Shown: positions 16,388 through 25,270 of the stretch, piece after piece
Position numbering within the stretch: the first letter of the stretch is position 1
Layout: every line of letters starts with the position of its first letter
Assembly: GCF_900107255.1 (NCBI RefSeq)
Contig: NZ_FNPH01000005.1
Coordinates: forward strand, 1-64,000
Source: Micromonospora pattaloongensis
Lineage (GTDB): Bacteria > Actinomycetota > Actinomycetes > Mycobacteriales > Micromonosporaceae
Reading direction: 5' to 3'
Length of the DNA: 64,000 nt
Program-made: the position numbers and the translations under genes
Notes under the pieces: generated by a model
Told to the model about the DNA's origin: nothing
Database searches by the model: none
The model's input: the letters and a program-made list of their open reading frames with translations, nothing else

Positions 16388-17698
16388 ATGCCTCTGTTAG
16401 CTTCCCCCGTTGTGACCGAAGCGGCCGAAGCATCCCCGGAGACCGAAGCCGCCCCCGCGCAGCGGGCCCGCCGACGACTCCTCGCCGACCTCCGGCCCCT
16501 GCGCGAATCGCCCCACTACCGGCGACTCTGGATCGGCCAGTCGCTGTCCGGGATCGGGAGCCAGATCACCGCGGTGGCCGTGCCCGTGCAGGTCTACTCC
16601 CTGACGCACTCCTCGCTCGCGGTCGGGATGATCGGGCTCGCGCTGGCCGTACCCCTGCTGGTCCTGGGGTTGGTCGGCGGGGCGCTCGCCGACGCGGTCG
16701 ACCGCCGCAGGCTGGTCCTGGTGACCAGCGTCCTGCTGGGCGCGGTGTCGGTGGGCTTCGCGGTGCAGGCGCTGCTCGACCTCCGCCAGCTCTGGCTGCT
16801 GTACGCCCTGACGGCCGTGCAGTCCTCGCTGGTGGCGATCAACGCGCCCGCCCGGCAGACCTTCATGCCCCGGCTGCTGCGACCCGAGCTCTTCCCCGCG
16901 GCCAGCGCCCTGGGGCAGCTCTCCTTCCAGATCAGCACGATCGTCGGCCCGCTGCTGGCCGGCGTGCTCATCGCCGCCTGGGGACTCGAGGCGGCGTACA
17001 CCGTGGACGCGGCCACGTTCGTGTTCGCCATCTACGGGGTGCTGCGGCTGCCCCCGATGCGCGCCGAAGGCGGCGGGGCGAAGCCGGGTCTGCGGTCGAT
17101 CGGCGAGGGGCTGCGGTTCCTGCGCCACCAGCCGGTGCTCGCCGCGATCCTGCTCGTCGACATCAACGCCACCGTGCTCGCCATGCCGCACGCGCTGTTT
17201 CCCGCGCTCGCCGAGACACAGTTCGGTGGCGGCTCGCAGACCGTCGGGCTGCTCTACGCGGCGCCGGCCATCGGCGGGGTGCTCGCCGCGCTGTTCTCCG
17301 GTCCGCTGTCGCACATCCGCCGTCAGGGGGCGGCCGTGCTGCTCGCCGTGGCCGTCTGGGGCGCGACGATCGCCGGGGTCGGGCTCACCCACACGCTGTG
17401 GCTCGCCGTCGCGCTGCTCGCCGTCGCCGGCGCCGCCGACATGGTGAGCGTCGTGTTCCGGATGACGATGATGCAGCTCAGTACCCCCGACGCGCTGCTC
17501 GGCCGGATCAACGGCGTGAACTTCGTGGTCGGCGCCGGCGTGCCGCACCTCGGCAACGTCCGGGCGGGCGTGGTCGCGGCCGGCATCGGACCGGCGCTCA
17601 GCGCGGTCACCGGCGGCCTCGCCTGCGTCGCCGGGGTGGTGCTGCTGGCGTTTCTCGTCCCGAGGTTCGCCCGCTACGACGCGCATCCGCGGCGCTAG
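16388..17698 (+). CDS. MFS transporter, EntS-like
   Basis: About 436 aa from ATG 16388; GTG 16411 is also possible. After a cytoplasmic N-terminus come 12 predicted helices. YRRLWIGQSLSGIGSQITAVAVPVQVYSLTHSSLAVG and GGALADAVDRRRLVLVTS are typical of the enterobactin-exporter (EntS/YbdA) branch, as is NAPARQTFMPRLLRPELFPAASAL. No siderophore genes are nearby, so the substrate is open. It converges with the GntR gene. Confidence 0.85.
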   Translation: MPLLASPVVTEAAEASPETEAAPAQRARRRLLADLRPLRESPHYRRLWIGQSLSGIGSQITAVAVPVQVYSLTHSSLAVGMIGLALAVPLLVLGLVGGALADAVDRRRLVLVTSVLLGAVSVGFAVQALLDLRQLWLLYALTAVQSSLVAINAPARQTFMPRLLRPELFPAASALGQLSFQISTIVGPLLAGVLIAAWGLEAAYTVDAATFVFAIYGVLRLPPMRAEGGGAKPGLRSIGEGLRFLRHQPVLAAILLVDINATVLAMPHALFPALAETQFGGGSQTVGLLYAAPAIGGVLAALFSGPLSHIRRQGAAVLLAVAVWGATIAGVGLTHTLWLAVALLAVAGAADMVSVVFRMTMMQLSTPDALLGRINGVNFVVGAGVPHLGNVRAGVVAAGIGPALSAVTGGLACVAGVVLLAFLVPRFARYDAHPRR

Positions 17699-17706
17699 CG
17701 CGGCGT

Positions 17707-18456
17707 TCAATCGACAGGGACCCGGTACACGAGCTCGTAACGGTCGCCGGGGAAGACGATGTCGGCCGTCTCCACCGCTCGTCCGGCCGCGTGGTACGTC
17801 CGCTCGATGACCAACACGTGTGCGCCGCGCGGCGACAGCGCCAGCCGCGCGATCTCGTCGTCGTGCGCGGGGCGCGCCGTGACGCGCTCCGTGAACTCGT
17901 CCACGTGGATGCCGATCGCGTCCATCCGCGCGACCACTCCGACGGCCGCGCCCGCTTCGGGCCACTCCACGGATGTGTCGCCGGTGATCGCCAACGGCTC
18001 CCAGGAGGTGGAGAGCTGGATCGGTTCGCCGTTGGCGAGGAATCGGTAGTCGGTCCGCATCACCGGGTCGCCCGGCTCGATGCCCAGCCGCGTCGCTATC
18101 CGCTCGTCGGCATCCGCGTGCGCGCTCTCGTGTTCCCAGGTGGCGTGCTGTCCGGCGGTTGCCGCGTCACGCGCAAACGGCGACGTTGGCCCGCTCCCGG
18201 TCCGCACGTCGCGGCCGTACGCGTGCCGGACCAGGCGGTGGACTTCCCGGACGTAGACGCCCGACCCCGCGCGACCTTCCACGAGTCCTTCGCCTTTGAG
18301 CACCGAGATCGCCCACTTCGCCACCGTCCGACCGACGCCGTACTCGGCCATCAGCGTGGTCTCACTGGGCAGCTTCGCTCCGGGCTCGAGCTCTCCCGAC
18401 AGGATTCGGGCCCTGAGTTCGGCCGCGATCCGCAGGTAGGCAGGCGTATTGGGCAT
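17707..18456 (-). CDS. GntR/HutC-family regulator with UTRA domain
   Basis: A 249-aa protein from ATG 18456. The N-terminal winged helix (YLRIAAELRARILSGELEPGAKLPSETTLMAEYGVGRTVAKWAISVLKGEGLVEGRAGSGVYV) is standard GntR. The UTRA ligand domain follows from about residue 100 and contains RTDYRFLANGEPIQLSTSWEP and the terminal IVFPGDRYELVYRVPVD. It is divergent from two tiny genes. The palindrome at 18544-18555 lies in the shared control region and is the best candidate operator. Confidence 0.9.
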   Translation of the reverse strand: MPNTPAYLRIAAELRARILSGELEPGAKLPSETTLMAEYGVGRTVAKWAISVLKGEGLVEGRAGSGVYVREVHRLVRHAYGRDVRTGSGPTSPFARDAATAGQHATWEHESAHADADERIATRLGIEPGDPVMRTDYRFLANGEPIQLSTSWEPLAITGDTSVEWPEAGAAVGVVARMDAIGIHVDEFTERVTARPAHDDEIARLALSPRGAHVLVIERTYHAAGRAVETADIVFPGDRYELVYRVPVD

Positions 18457-18543
18457 GGGGCACCCCCTCCGGTCAGCCTGCCTAGTCGATCACAGCGACC
18501 GTCGCGATGCCAATGCATCGACATGTACTTGTGTTCAGTAAAG

Positions 18544-18555
18544 CTAGTCCACTAG
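18544..18555. promoter_or_regulatory. Candidate GntR operator
   Basis: A perfect palindrome CTAGT-CC-ACTAG about 88 bp upstream of the GntR start. GntR regulators of this branch usually bind short palindromes of CTAG character in their own promoters. No -35/-10 boxes can be placed with confidence. Confidence 0.4.
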
Positions 18556-18757
18556 GTTGAAGGCGGCTTCGTCACCGTGCGGCTCCGGTCAGCAACCAGC
18601 GGCGGCGGTGGCGAAGTCCCCAGCTGAGCGCGGCGACCGCGGATCCATCAGCACCGGAGTACGTGCCGCCGTCGCGCTCATCGGTCGGCGCGGCGGCCCG
18701 TTGATTTCCCCCGTATCGCGGGCCGTCGCTGCCTTCTTTCGGCGAGAGGGCGACGAC

Positions 18758-18964
18758 ATGCGGCGGTGGAAGTGGTTTCAGCGGCGGCGCGAACCCGTCG
18801 ACACCATCGGTCCGGCCACGGTCTACGGCGGGCAGCGCGGGGCGTACGCGTCCGGCGCCGCGCCGAGCGCCCAACCGAACTGGAATGCGATGACCCAGGT
18901 GCAGGGGCTGCCGCTGCTCACCTACGGGCAGCGGCGGCAGTACGACGTGGGGGAGCGGCCATGA
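18758..18964 (+). CDS. 68-aa hypothetical protein divergent from GntR
   Basis: Starts at ATG 18758 with a GAGAGGG site 8-9 nt upstream; a longer frame from 18557 is not supported. The N-terminus is basic and Trp-rich (MRRWKWFQRRREPVDTIGPATVYGG), followed by a Gly/Ala/Ser part and QGLPLLTYGQRRQYDVGERP. It has no membrane segment. Its last codons overlap the start of the next gene (ATGA), so the two are translationally coupled. Family unknown. Confidence 0.65.
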   Translation: MRRWKWFQRRREPVDTIGPATVYGGQRGAYASGAAPSAQPNWNAMTQVQGLPLLTYGQRRQYDVGERP

Positions 18965-19047
18965 TCAAGCTGCTGCTCCGCACCGGCTGGCCCGGTGCCG
19001 TACTCCTTCTCTTCCTGGTGGTCGTCACGAGCAGGTGGTGGGCGTGA
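18961..19047 (+). CDS. 28-aa single-helix membrane peptide
   Basis: ATG 18961 overlaps the TGA of the 68-aa gene by four bases. The product MIKLLLRTGWPGAVLLLFLV-VVTSRWWA is one hydrophobic helix with a short basic N-terminus and an aromatic C-terminus, typical of a small membrane peptide. The coupling and the terminator 80 bp further support a real gene. Confidence 0.55.
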   Translation: MIKLLLRTGWPGAVLLLFLVVVTSRWWA

Positions 19048-19127
19048 TGGACGACGGGCGGCCCACCGCCAGCCACGTGCGGTGGGCGGCACGGCAGGTG
19101 ACTCGGCGGCACACGGAGTCGTAACAG

Positions 19128-19179
19128 GGGTGTGGGTGCGTTTGTTGTCGCCAGAGCAACAACAAACGCACCCACACCC
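19128..19179. terminator. Bidirectional terminator
   Basis: A perfect 21-bp inverted repeat (19128-19148 and 19159-19179) with a 10-nt loop, between the tiny-gene pair on the plus strand and the amidase gene on the minus strand. The loop-proximal stem is AT-richer (TTTGTTGT/ACAACAAA). Confidence 0.85.
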
Positions 19180-19190
19180 GGATCAGCGAA

Positions 19191-20852
19191 TCACTGGCTG
19201 AGGGCCGCGACCTGCTCGGCGGTGAGGCGGTCGGGGCCGACCACGGTGGCCGCACGGGCGGCGGTGCGCGCCCCCGCCGCGGTCGCCGCGGTCGCCGTCG
19301 GGTTCGCCGGGCGGCGCCAGTGCCAGTCGGTGACGGCCTGGTAGGCGGCGACCACCGACAACAGCCGGTCCTCGGCGTACGGCAGGCCGCCGAGGATGGT
19401 GCCGATCGGCACCCCGGCGTCGGTGAACCCGATCGGGAAGCCGATCTCCGGCAGGCCGATGATGTCGAAGGGCACCGGACTGGTCTGCACCACCACGTCG
19501 CACTTGTCGAAGAGCTGGTCCAGCACCCGTTCCATCAGCACCAACTTGGCGCGCTGCCCGGTGAGGAACTCGTTGCCGCCCATCAGTGCGCCCTGCAGCC
19601 AGCCGGTCACCGAGACGCCGAACCCGCGCAGGTCGTTGCGGAGGTACGGCATGAACGGCTCGCTGCGCTCCGGCAGCCGTACGTTGTTGAAGGCGTTGCC
19701 GGTGAGCAGTTCCCACTCGTCGGGCAACGGCACCTCGACGACCGTGGCGCCGGGGATCGCGGCGAGCTTCGCCAGGTACGCCTGCCGGGCCAGCGCGGTC
19801 GGCGACGTGCCGCCGGCGAAGCCGGGGAGCACACCGATCCGCGTCTTCCAGCGCAGCTTCACCGTGCGGCCGGCGTACACCGGGGTCGCCGCGGTGATCA
19901 GGTTGGGCAGCGGCGGCAGCCCCTGGGTGCGCGGGTCGGCGGGGTCGGGTCCGGCCATCGCGGTGAGCATGATCGCGGCGTCCTTGGCGTCGCGGGCCAG
20001 CGGGCCGGGGTGGTCGCGGGTATAGCTCAGCGGGATGATGCCGTTCAGCGAGACCCGGCCCATGGTCGGCTTGAGACCGGTCAGGTTCTGCGCGTTGGCG
20101 GGCGCGGTGATCGACCCACCGGTCTGGGTGCCGGTGCCCGAGGCGGCCAGTCGGCCGGCGACCGCGGTGGCGGTGCCGGTGGACGAGCCGCCCGGGTCGG
20201 TGTTGCGGTTGGCCGGCGTCCAGGCGTTCACCGTGGTGATCACGCCGGCCGGGGTGGTGGCCCGGGTCGTCGCCAGCGGCCCCATCTGGGTCTTGCCCAG
20301 CACGATCGCGCCCTGCGCCTTGAGCTTCGCGACGGCGGTGGCGTCGTACGGCGCGACGAAGTCCTTGAACAGGTACGAGTTGGCCGTGGTGCGCGTGCCG
20401 CCGGTGTAGTAGTTGTCCTTGATGGCGAGCGGGATGCCGTGCAGGGCGCCGCGGTGCGGTTGGCGTGCGGCGGCGCGGGCCGCCTTGATCGCCGCCTCGG
20501 CGAGCACCAGGTTGAACGCCTGATAGGTGGCGTCGTACGTCGAGATGCGGGCCAGGTACGCCTCGACCAGCTTCTCCGGCGTCAGCTTGCCCGCGCGGAT
20601 CAGCCAGGCCGCCTCGGCGAGGGTCAGCTCGGTCGGGTCGGCGATCGCCTCGGCCCGCGGCCTGGTGTACGCGCTCGGACGGTCCAGGTCCGGGTTCCAG
20701 CGCAGCGTCGCGCCGCTGGGCGCCAGCTCGCTCTGCGCCTGTGCCGCCGAGGGCAGCGCGACGGCGCCGATCGCCGAGGCGGTGGCCAGGGCGGCGGTGC
20801 GGGCCAGGAAGGCCCGGCGGTCGACCGTACGGTCGAGAGGCTCGGTCGTCAT
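19191..20852 (-). CDS. Secreted amidase-signature enzyme
   Basis: About 553 aa. The ATG at 20852 overlaps the TGA of the upstream small gene (TGATG) behind a GGAAG site; an ATG 12 bp further upstream is possible. The N-terminus (DRRAFLARTAALATASAIGAVALPSAAQA) is a Tat-type signal. The amidase signature is complete: catalytic Lys in LAIKDNYYTGG, the Ser-rich loop GGSSTGTATAVAG in place of the usual GSSGGS, and the nucleophile loop GTQTGGSITAPAN. Enzymes of this family hydrolyse amide bonds; the substrate is unknown. Confidence 0.9.
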   Translation of the reverse strand: MTTEPLDRTVDRRAFLARTAALATASAIGAVALPSAAQAQSELAPSGATLRWNPDLDRPSAYTRPRAEAIADPTELTLAEAAWLIRAGKLTPEKLVEAYLARISTYDATYQAFNLVLAEAAIKAARAAARQPHRGALHGIPLAIKDNYYTGGTRTTANSYLFKDFVAPYDATAVAKLKAQGAIVLGKTQMGPLATTRATTPAGVITTVNAWTPANRNTDPGGSSTGTATAVAGRLAASGTGTQTGGSITAPANAQNLTGLKPTMGRVSLNGIIPLSYTRDHPGPLARDAKDAAIMLTAMAGPDPADPRTQGLPPLPNLITAATPVYAGRTVKLRWKTRIGVLPGFAGGTSPTALARQAYLAKLAAIPGATVVEVPLPDEWELLTGNAFNNVRLPERSEPFMPYLRNDLRGFGVSVTGWLQGALMGGNEFLTGQRAKLVLMERVLDQLFDKCDVVVQTSPVPFDIIGLPEIGFPIGFTDAGVPIGTILGGLPYAEDRLLSVVAAYQAVTDWHWRRPANPTATAATAAGARTAARAATVVGPDRLTAEQVAALSQ

Positions 20853-21151
20853 CACTTCCGCCATTCCGTGCTGATCGAGGGGTAGAGCATCGGTGCGAGC
20901 TGCTGGGAGAGGGCGGCCGCCGTGGCCGGGTTGGTGACGCCGGGAGCGGGTAGCTGGTACCCGGCGAGCGGCACCAGCGTGGTGCGGACGAACGAGCGGA
21001 GCGAGGCCATGACCGAGTCACGGCCGGGGGAACCGGTCTCCGGGTCGGCGACGGTGCCGGCCGGGAGCTGGTCGAGATCGATGCCGAGGGAGGCGAGCCG
21101 GGCGCGGATGAAGACGTCCAGCTCGGCGTCGGTGGGGGCAGTGGGTGCCAT
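20852..21151 (-). CDS. Small partner of the amidase
   Basis: A 99-aa acidic protein, mostly helical (DAELDVFIRARLASLGIDLDQLP and RDSVMASLRSFVRTTLVPLAGYQLP), ending YPSISTEWRK. It has no signal peptide of its own. Its stop overlaps the amidase start, so it is coupled and possibly a chaperone or a Tat-co-exported partner. Function is inferred only from position. Confidence 0.75.
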   Translation of the reverse strand: MAPTAPTDAELDVFIRARLASLGIDLDQLPAGTVADPETGSPGRDSVMASLRSFVRTTLVPLAGYQLPAPGVTNPATAAALSQQLAPMLYPSISTEWRK

Positions 21152-21356
21152 GCTGCTCCTCGCAGGTGGAGAACGATGGCCTCACTCTGCGGTCGGCCCG
21201 TGTCACATCCGTGACCGGATGATCAACGTGCTGTGAACCGATGCAGGTCAATCCCATGATCGAGGCGAGGCTGCACGTCAACCCTGACCTTCGCCCACTG
21301 CCGTGTCTGCCTTGAGAGTCGTGGCTCGGGCCGGTGGAGTCCGTACCGTCCGATTC

Positions 21357-22052
21357 ATGGCAAAGCAGAGGCTGTTGGTGGCGCTGTTGCTCCTCGCGCT
21401 GGGCGCCGCGGTGGTGGCCGGGCTCGCGCCCGGGGGCTGGGGGAGACCCGAACCGGTGGACGTGACCGCGGGCGCGTCCGCGTCGGCGTACCGGTGGGTG
21501 GTGGACGGATCGACCCGCTGGCACGGCCCCGCGGAGCTGGTCGGCGAGGCGGCGCTGGTGCTGCTGGTGCTGCTCGCGGCCGCCGTCTGGTGGGTCGGCC
21601 GCCGCCGCGGTCCGCAGGCCACGGCGCGCACCGCCCTGGTCGCGGTCGGGGCGACCGTCGCGTACGCGCTGAGCGAAGCGCTGAAGCCGGTCGTGGACGA
21701 GCAGCGGCCGTGCCGGGCGCTCACCGGCCTCCCGCCGGTCGACTGCCCACCGGTCGGCGACTGGTCCTTCCCCAGCAACCACGCCACCATCGCCGGGGCG
21801 CTCGCGGTCGGGCTGGCGCTGCTCGCGCCGCGGCTGGCCGCGCTGACGCTGCCGCTCGGGCTGGTCGCCGCCGGGCTGCGGGTCGCGGCCGGGGCGCACT
21901 ACCCGCACGACGTGATCGCCGGGCTGGTCCTCGGCGCGACCGTCACCGCGGCGACCGTGCTGGCGTTCGGGCCGCTGGCCGCACGCCTCACCGCGGCGCT
22001 GGGGACGGTCCCCGGCGTACGGCGCCTGGTGGTCGCCGGGCAGCGGTCATGA
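21357..22052 (+). CDS. PAP2-family membrane phosphatase
   Basis: A 231-aa protein from ATG 21357. It has an N-terminal helix, then four or five further helices carrying the three phosphatase motifs: KPVVDEQRPC (motif 1), SFPSNHAT (motif 2, PSNH for PSGH) and RVAAGAHYPHDVIAG (motif 3). Active sites of this family face the outside and dephosphorylate lipid carriers such as undecaprenyl diphosphate. No ribosome site is visible; it may be leaderless. Confidence 0.9.
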   Translation: MAKQRLLVALLLLALGAAVVAGLAPGGWGRPEPVDVTAGASASAYRWVVDGSTRWHGPAELVGEAALVLLVLLAAAVWWVGRRRGPQATARTALVAVGATVAYALSEALKPVVDEQRPCRALTGLPPVDCPPVGDWSFPSNHATIAGALAVGLALLAPRLAALTLPLGLVAAGLRVAAGAHYPHDVIAGLVLGATVTAATVLAFGPLAARLTAALGTVPGVRRLVVAGQRS

Positions 22053-22210
22053 CGGCGGCGACACGATCCCGGCCTCGTGCGCCACGACCGCGGCGGCGCC
22101 CCGGTTCGGCACCCAGAGCTGGGTCAGGATCGGGGGTACCGTGATCGCGTCGCTCGCACGGCGGGGGAAGGGACGCTTCCTCGACGCAGAATCATGAGAA
22201 GGGGCGTTCC

Positions 22211-25200
22211 TTGCTGGTGGTCCATGGCCTGTGGCTGGCCGGTGGCCGCCTCGCCCTCTGGGCCGAGGACTCGACGCTGCCCGAGCGCCCGCCGGGGCGC
22301 CCGGGCCGGCCGCCCCGGGAGCGCCCGCACCCCTTCGCGGCGGCGCACACCGCGCTCGCCGAGGCGCTGGGGGAGTCCGCAACGACGGCGACAACCGGCA
22401 TCCGGCCGCTCACCCTGCCGACCCGTGCCGGCGCCCCCGTCGAGTCGCCGGAACTGGTCCGCGCCGAGCCCGCCGCGCCCGGCCGCGCGGCCGTCACGCT
22501 CGTCCCGTGGCGGGTGCCGACCCTGGAGTACGACGCCGACGACGCGCTGCCGCTGTTGCGGACGATCCACCGCGACACCGGCCTGCCCGGCGCGGTGCCC
22601 GGCGCCGGGCCGCGTCACCTGGCGCAGCTGGCCGAGTTCGCCCTCGACCTGGTGGCGCGGGGTCGCACGCTGCCCGGCCTGGACGGCGACCGGGCGGTGT
22701 GGCGTCCGCTGCTCACCGGCGCCGACGCCGGGTGGGCGCGGGCGCTCGCGATGGCGCTGCCCCCGGCGGTGAAGGCCGCGTCGCCGGGACCCGCCGATCC
22801 GTCCGGCCCGGACGGTGTCGAGCCGCGCCTCGGCGCCGCGGAGCTGGTCGCCGACGCCCTCGACCGGCTCACCGACGCGGCGGCCCGGGTCGCGCTGGAG
22901 GGCGTACGCCTGACCGAAGCGCGGCGCGGCACCGGGACCGACGCCGCGGTTCGCGGCTGGCTGCGGGCGCTCACCGGCCGCGAGCGCACCGTCGCCGGCC
23001 CGCCCGGGGCGCTCGCCGAGCTCGACCGGGAGTTGCGGGGCTGGCAGCGCGACGCCGCCGGCGGGGCGGTCCGGGCGTGCTTCCGGATGGTCGAGCCGGC
23101 GGTCGGGGACGACGACGAGCGGTGGCGCCTGGAGTTCGCGTTGCAGGCCGCCGACGAGCCGAGCCTGGTCGTGGCCGCGGACCGGATCTGGGCGGCGCAG
23201 GGGGAGCTGCCCGGGCTCGCCCGGCACCTCGACGCCCCCGAGGAGACGCTGCTCGGCGAGCTCGGCCGCGCCAGCCGGCTCTGGCCGGGACTGGAGACGG
23301 CGCTGCGCACCGCGATGCCGGAGGCGCTGGACCTGGACAGCGAGGGCGCGCACCGGTTCCTGCGCGACGGGGCGCCGATCCTGCACGCCGCCGGCTTCGG
23401 CGTCCTCCTGCCGTCCTGGTGGCAGCGGCCCGGCGCGCGGCTCGGGGCGCGCGTCGCGGCCCGCACCCGCACCGCCCCCGGCACGGTCGCCGCGCGCAGC
23501 TCGCTCGGGCTGGAGTCGCTGGTCGACTACCGGTGGGAGCTGGCGCTGGGCGACCAGCCGCTGACCGAGGACGAGCTGAAGGGGTTGGCGGCGCTGAAGA
23601 CGCCGCTCGTGCGGCTGCGCGGGCAGTGGGTCGAGGTCGACCCGAAGCGGATCGCCGCCGGGCTCCGGCTGCTCCGCTCCGCGGGCGAGATGACCGTCGG
23701 CGACCTGCTCCGACTCGGGCTGGAGCTGGGCGACGAGCCGGACGCGCTGCCGGTGCTGGGGGTGACCGCGGACGGGGCGCTCGGGGACCTGCTGGCCGGC
23801 CGGGCCGAGCGGCACCTCGCCCCGGTCGACGAGCCGCCCGGCTTCCGCGGCACGCTGCGGCCGTACCAGAAGCGGGGGCTGGCCTGGCTGAGCTTCCTGC
23901 AGTCGCTGGGGCTGGGTGGGGTCCTGGCCGACGACATGGGACTCGGTAAAACGGTGCAGATCCTGTCGCTGCTGGCGCGTGACGAGGGGACGGGGCCGAC
24001 GCTGCTGGTCTGTCCGATGTCGCTGGTCGGCAACTGGCAGCGGGAGGCCGCGAAGTTCGCGCCGGAGCTGCGCGTGCACGTCCATCACGGTGCCGAGCGA
24101 CCGCGCGGCCCGGAGTTCACCGCGGCCGTACGCGACGCGGACCTGGTGGTCACCACCTACTCGATCGCGGCCCGCGACGCCGCCGACCTGGCCGTGATCG
24201 AGTGGCACCGGGTCGTGGTGGACGAGGCCCAGGCGATCAAGAACGCCGCCACCCGGCAGGCGGTCGCGGTGCGTGCGCTGCCGGCTCGGCACCGGATCGC
24301 GGTCACCGGTACGCCGGTCGAGAACCGGCTCGCCGACCTGTGGTCCATCATGGACTTCGCCAACCCCGGCCTGCTCGGCGCCGCGCCGACGTTCAAGAAG
24401 CGGTACGCGGAGCCGATCGAGCGGCACGGCGACGACGAGGCGGCGCAGCGGTTGCGCCGGATCACCGGACCGTTCGTGCTGCGCCGCGTCAAGTCCGACA
24501 AGTCCATCATCTCCGACCTGCCGGAGAAGCTGGAGATGGAGGTGCTCTGCAACCTCACCGCCGAGCAGGCGTCGCTCTACCAGGCGGTGGTCGACGACAT
24601 GCTGGCCCGGATCGAGTCCAGCGAGGGGATCGAGCGGCGCGGCCTGGTGCTGGCCACGATGACCAAGCTGAAGCAGGTCTGCAACCATCCCGCGCAGCTG
24701 CTGCGCGACGGCTCGGCGATGTCGGGGCGCTCCGGCAAGCTGGCGCGGCTGGAGGAGCTGCTCGACGAGGTGCTGGCCGCCGGGGAGAAGGCGCTGCTGT
24801 TCACGCAGTACGCGGAGTTCGGCAACATGCTGCGCGCGCACCTGTCCGCGCGGCTCGGTCGCGAGGTGCTCTTCCTGCACGGGGCGGTCGGCAAGGCGGC
24901 CCGCGACGAGCTGGTCGCCCGGTTCCAGACCGATGCCGGGCCGCCGCTGTTCGTGCTGTCGCTGAAGGCCGGCGGCACCGGGCTCACGCTCACCGCCGCC
25001 AACCACGTCGTGCACGTCGACCGGTGGTGGAACCCGGCCGTCGAGGACCAGGCGACCGACCGGGCGTTCCGGATCGGGCAGCGGCGCGCCGTGCAGGTGC
25101 GCAAGTTCGTCTGCGCGGGCACCGTGGAGGAGAAGATCTCCGCGATGATCGGCGAGAAGCGCGGGCTCGCCGCGAGGATCGTCGGCACCGGCGAGCAGTG

Positions 25201-25270
25201 GTTGACCGAGCTGTCGACCTCGGAGCTGCGCCGGCTCTTCGCGCTGGAGGCGGGGGCGGTGGTGGAGTGA
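22211..25270 (+). CDS. SNF2-family helicase/ATPase
   Basis: A 1019-aa protein; TTG 22211 follows a GAGAAGGGG site, GTG 22217 is an alternative. Residues 1-540 are the SNF2-associated N-terminal region seen in bacterial HepA-like proteins. The ATPase core follows: motif I ADDMGLGKTVQI near 575, DEAQAIKN (motif II) near 672, IAVTGTPVENRLADLWSIMDF (motif III). The helicase C domain includes LLFTQYAEFGNML, LFLHGAVGKAARDELVARF, and LKAGGTGLTLTAANHVVH with DRAFRIGQRRAVQV. It remodels DNA-protein or RNA-polymerase complexes. It overlaps the SWIM-domain gene by GTGA, so the two work together. Confidence 0.92.
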   Translation: MLVVHGLWLAGGRLALWAEDSTLPERPPGRPGRPPRERPHPFAAAHTALAEALGESATTATTGIRPLTLPTRAGAPVESPELVRAEPAAPGRAAVTLVPWRVPTLEYDADDALPLLRTIHRDTGLPGAVPGAGPRHLAQLAEFALDLVARGRTLPGLDGDRAVWRPLLTGADAGWARALAMALPPAVKAASPGPADPSGPDGVEPRLGAAELVADALDRLTDAAARVALEGVRLTEARRGTGTDAAVRGWLRALTGRERTVAGPPGALAELDRELRGWQRDAAGGAVRACFRMVEPAVGDDDERWRLEFALQAADEPSLVVAADRIWAAQGELPGLARHLDAPEETLLGELGRASRLWPGLETALRTAMPEALDLDSEGAHRFLRDGAPILHAAGFGVLLPSWWQRPGARLGARVAARTRTAPGTVAARSSLGLESLVDYRWELALGDQPLTEDELKGLAALKTPLVRLRGQWVEVDPKRIAAGLRLLRSAGEMTVGDLLRLGLELGDEPDALPVLGVTADGALGDLLAGRAERHLAPVDEPPGFRGTLRPYQKRGLAWLSFLQSLGLGGVLADDMGLGKTVQILSLLARDEGTGPTLLVCPMSLVGNWQREAAKFAPELRVHVHHGAERPRGPEFTAAVRDADLVVTTYSIAARDAADLAVIEWHRVVVDEAQAIKNAATRQAVAVRALPARHRIAVTGTPVENRLADLWSIMDFANPGLLGAAPTFKKRYAEPIERHGDDEAAQRLRRITGPFVLRRVKSDKSIISDLPEKLEMEVLCNLTAEQASLYQAVVDDMLARIESSEGIERRGLVLATMTKLKQVCNHPAQLLRDGSAMSGRSGKLARLEELLDEVLAAGEKALLFTQYAEFGNMLRAHLSARLGREVLFLHGAVGKAARDELVARFQTDAGPPLFVLSLKAGGTGLTLTAANHVVHVDRWWNPAVEDQATDRAFRIGQRRAVQVRKFVCAGTVEEKISAMIGEKRGLAARIVGTGEQWLTELSTSELRRLFALEAGAVVE

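Noticed and set aside
22124-25015. 963-aa minus-strand frame opposite the SNF2 helicase
   Set aside because: Shadow of a high-GC gene; no domain, no ribosome site.
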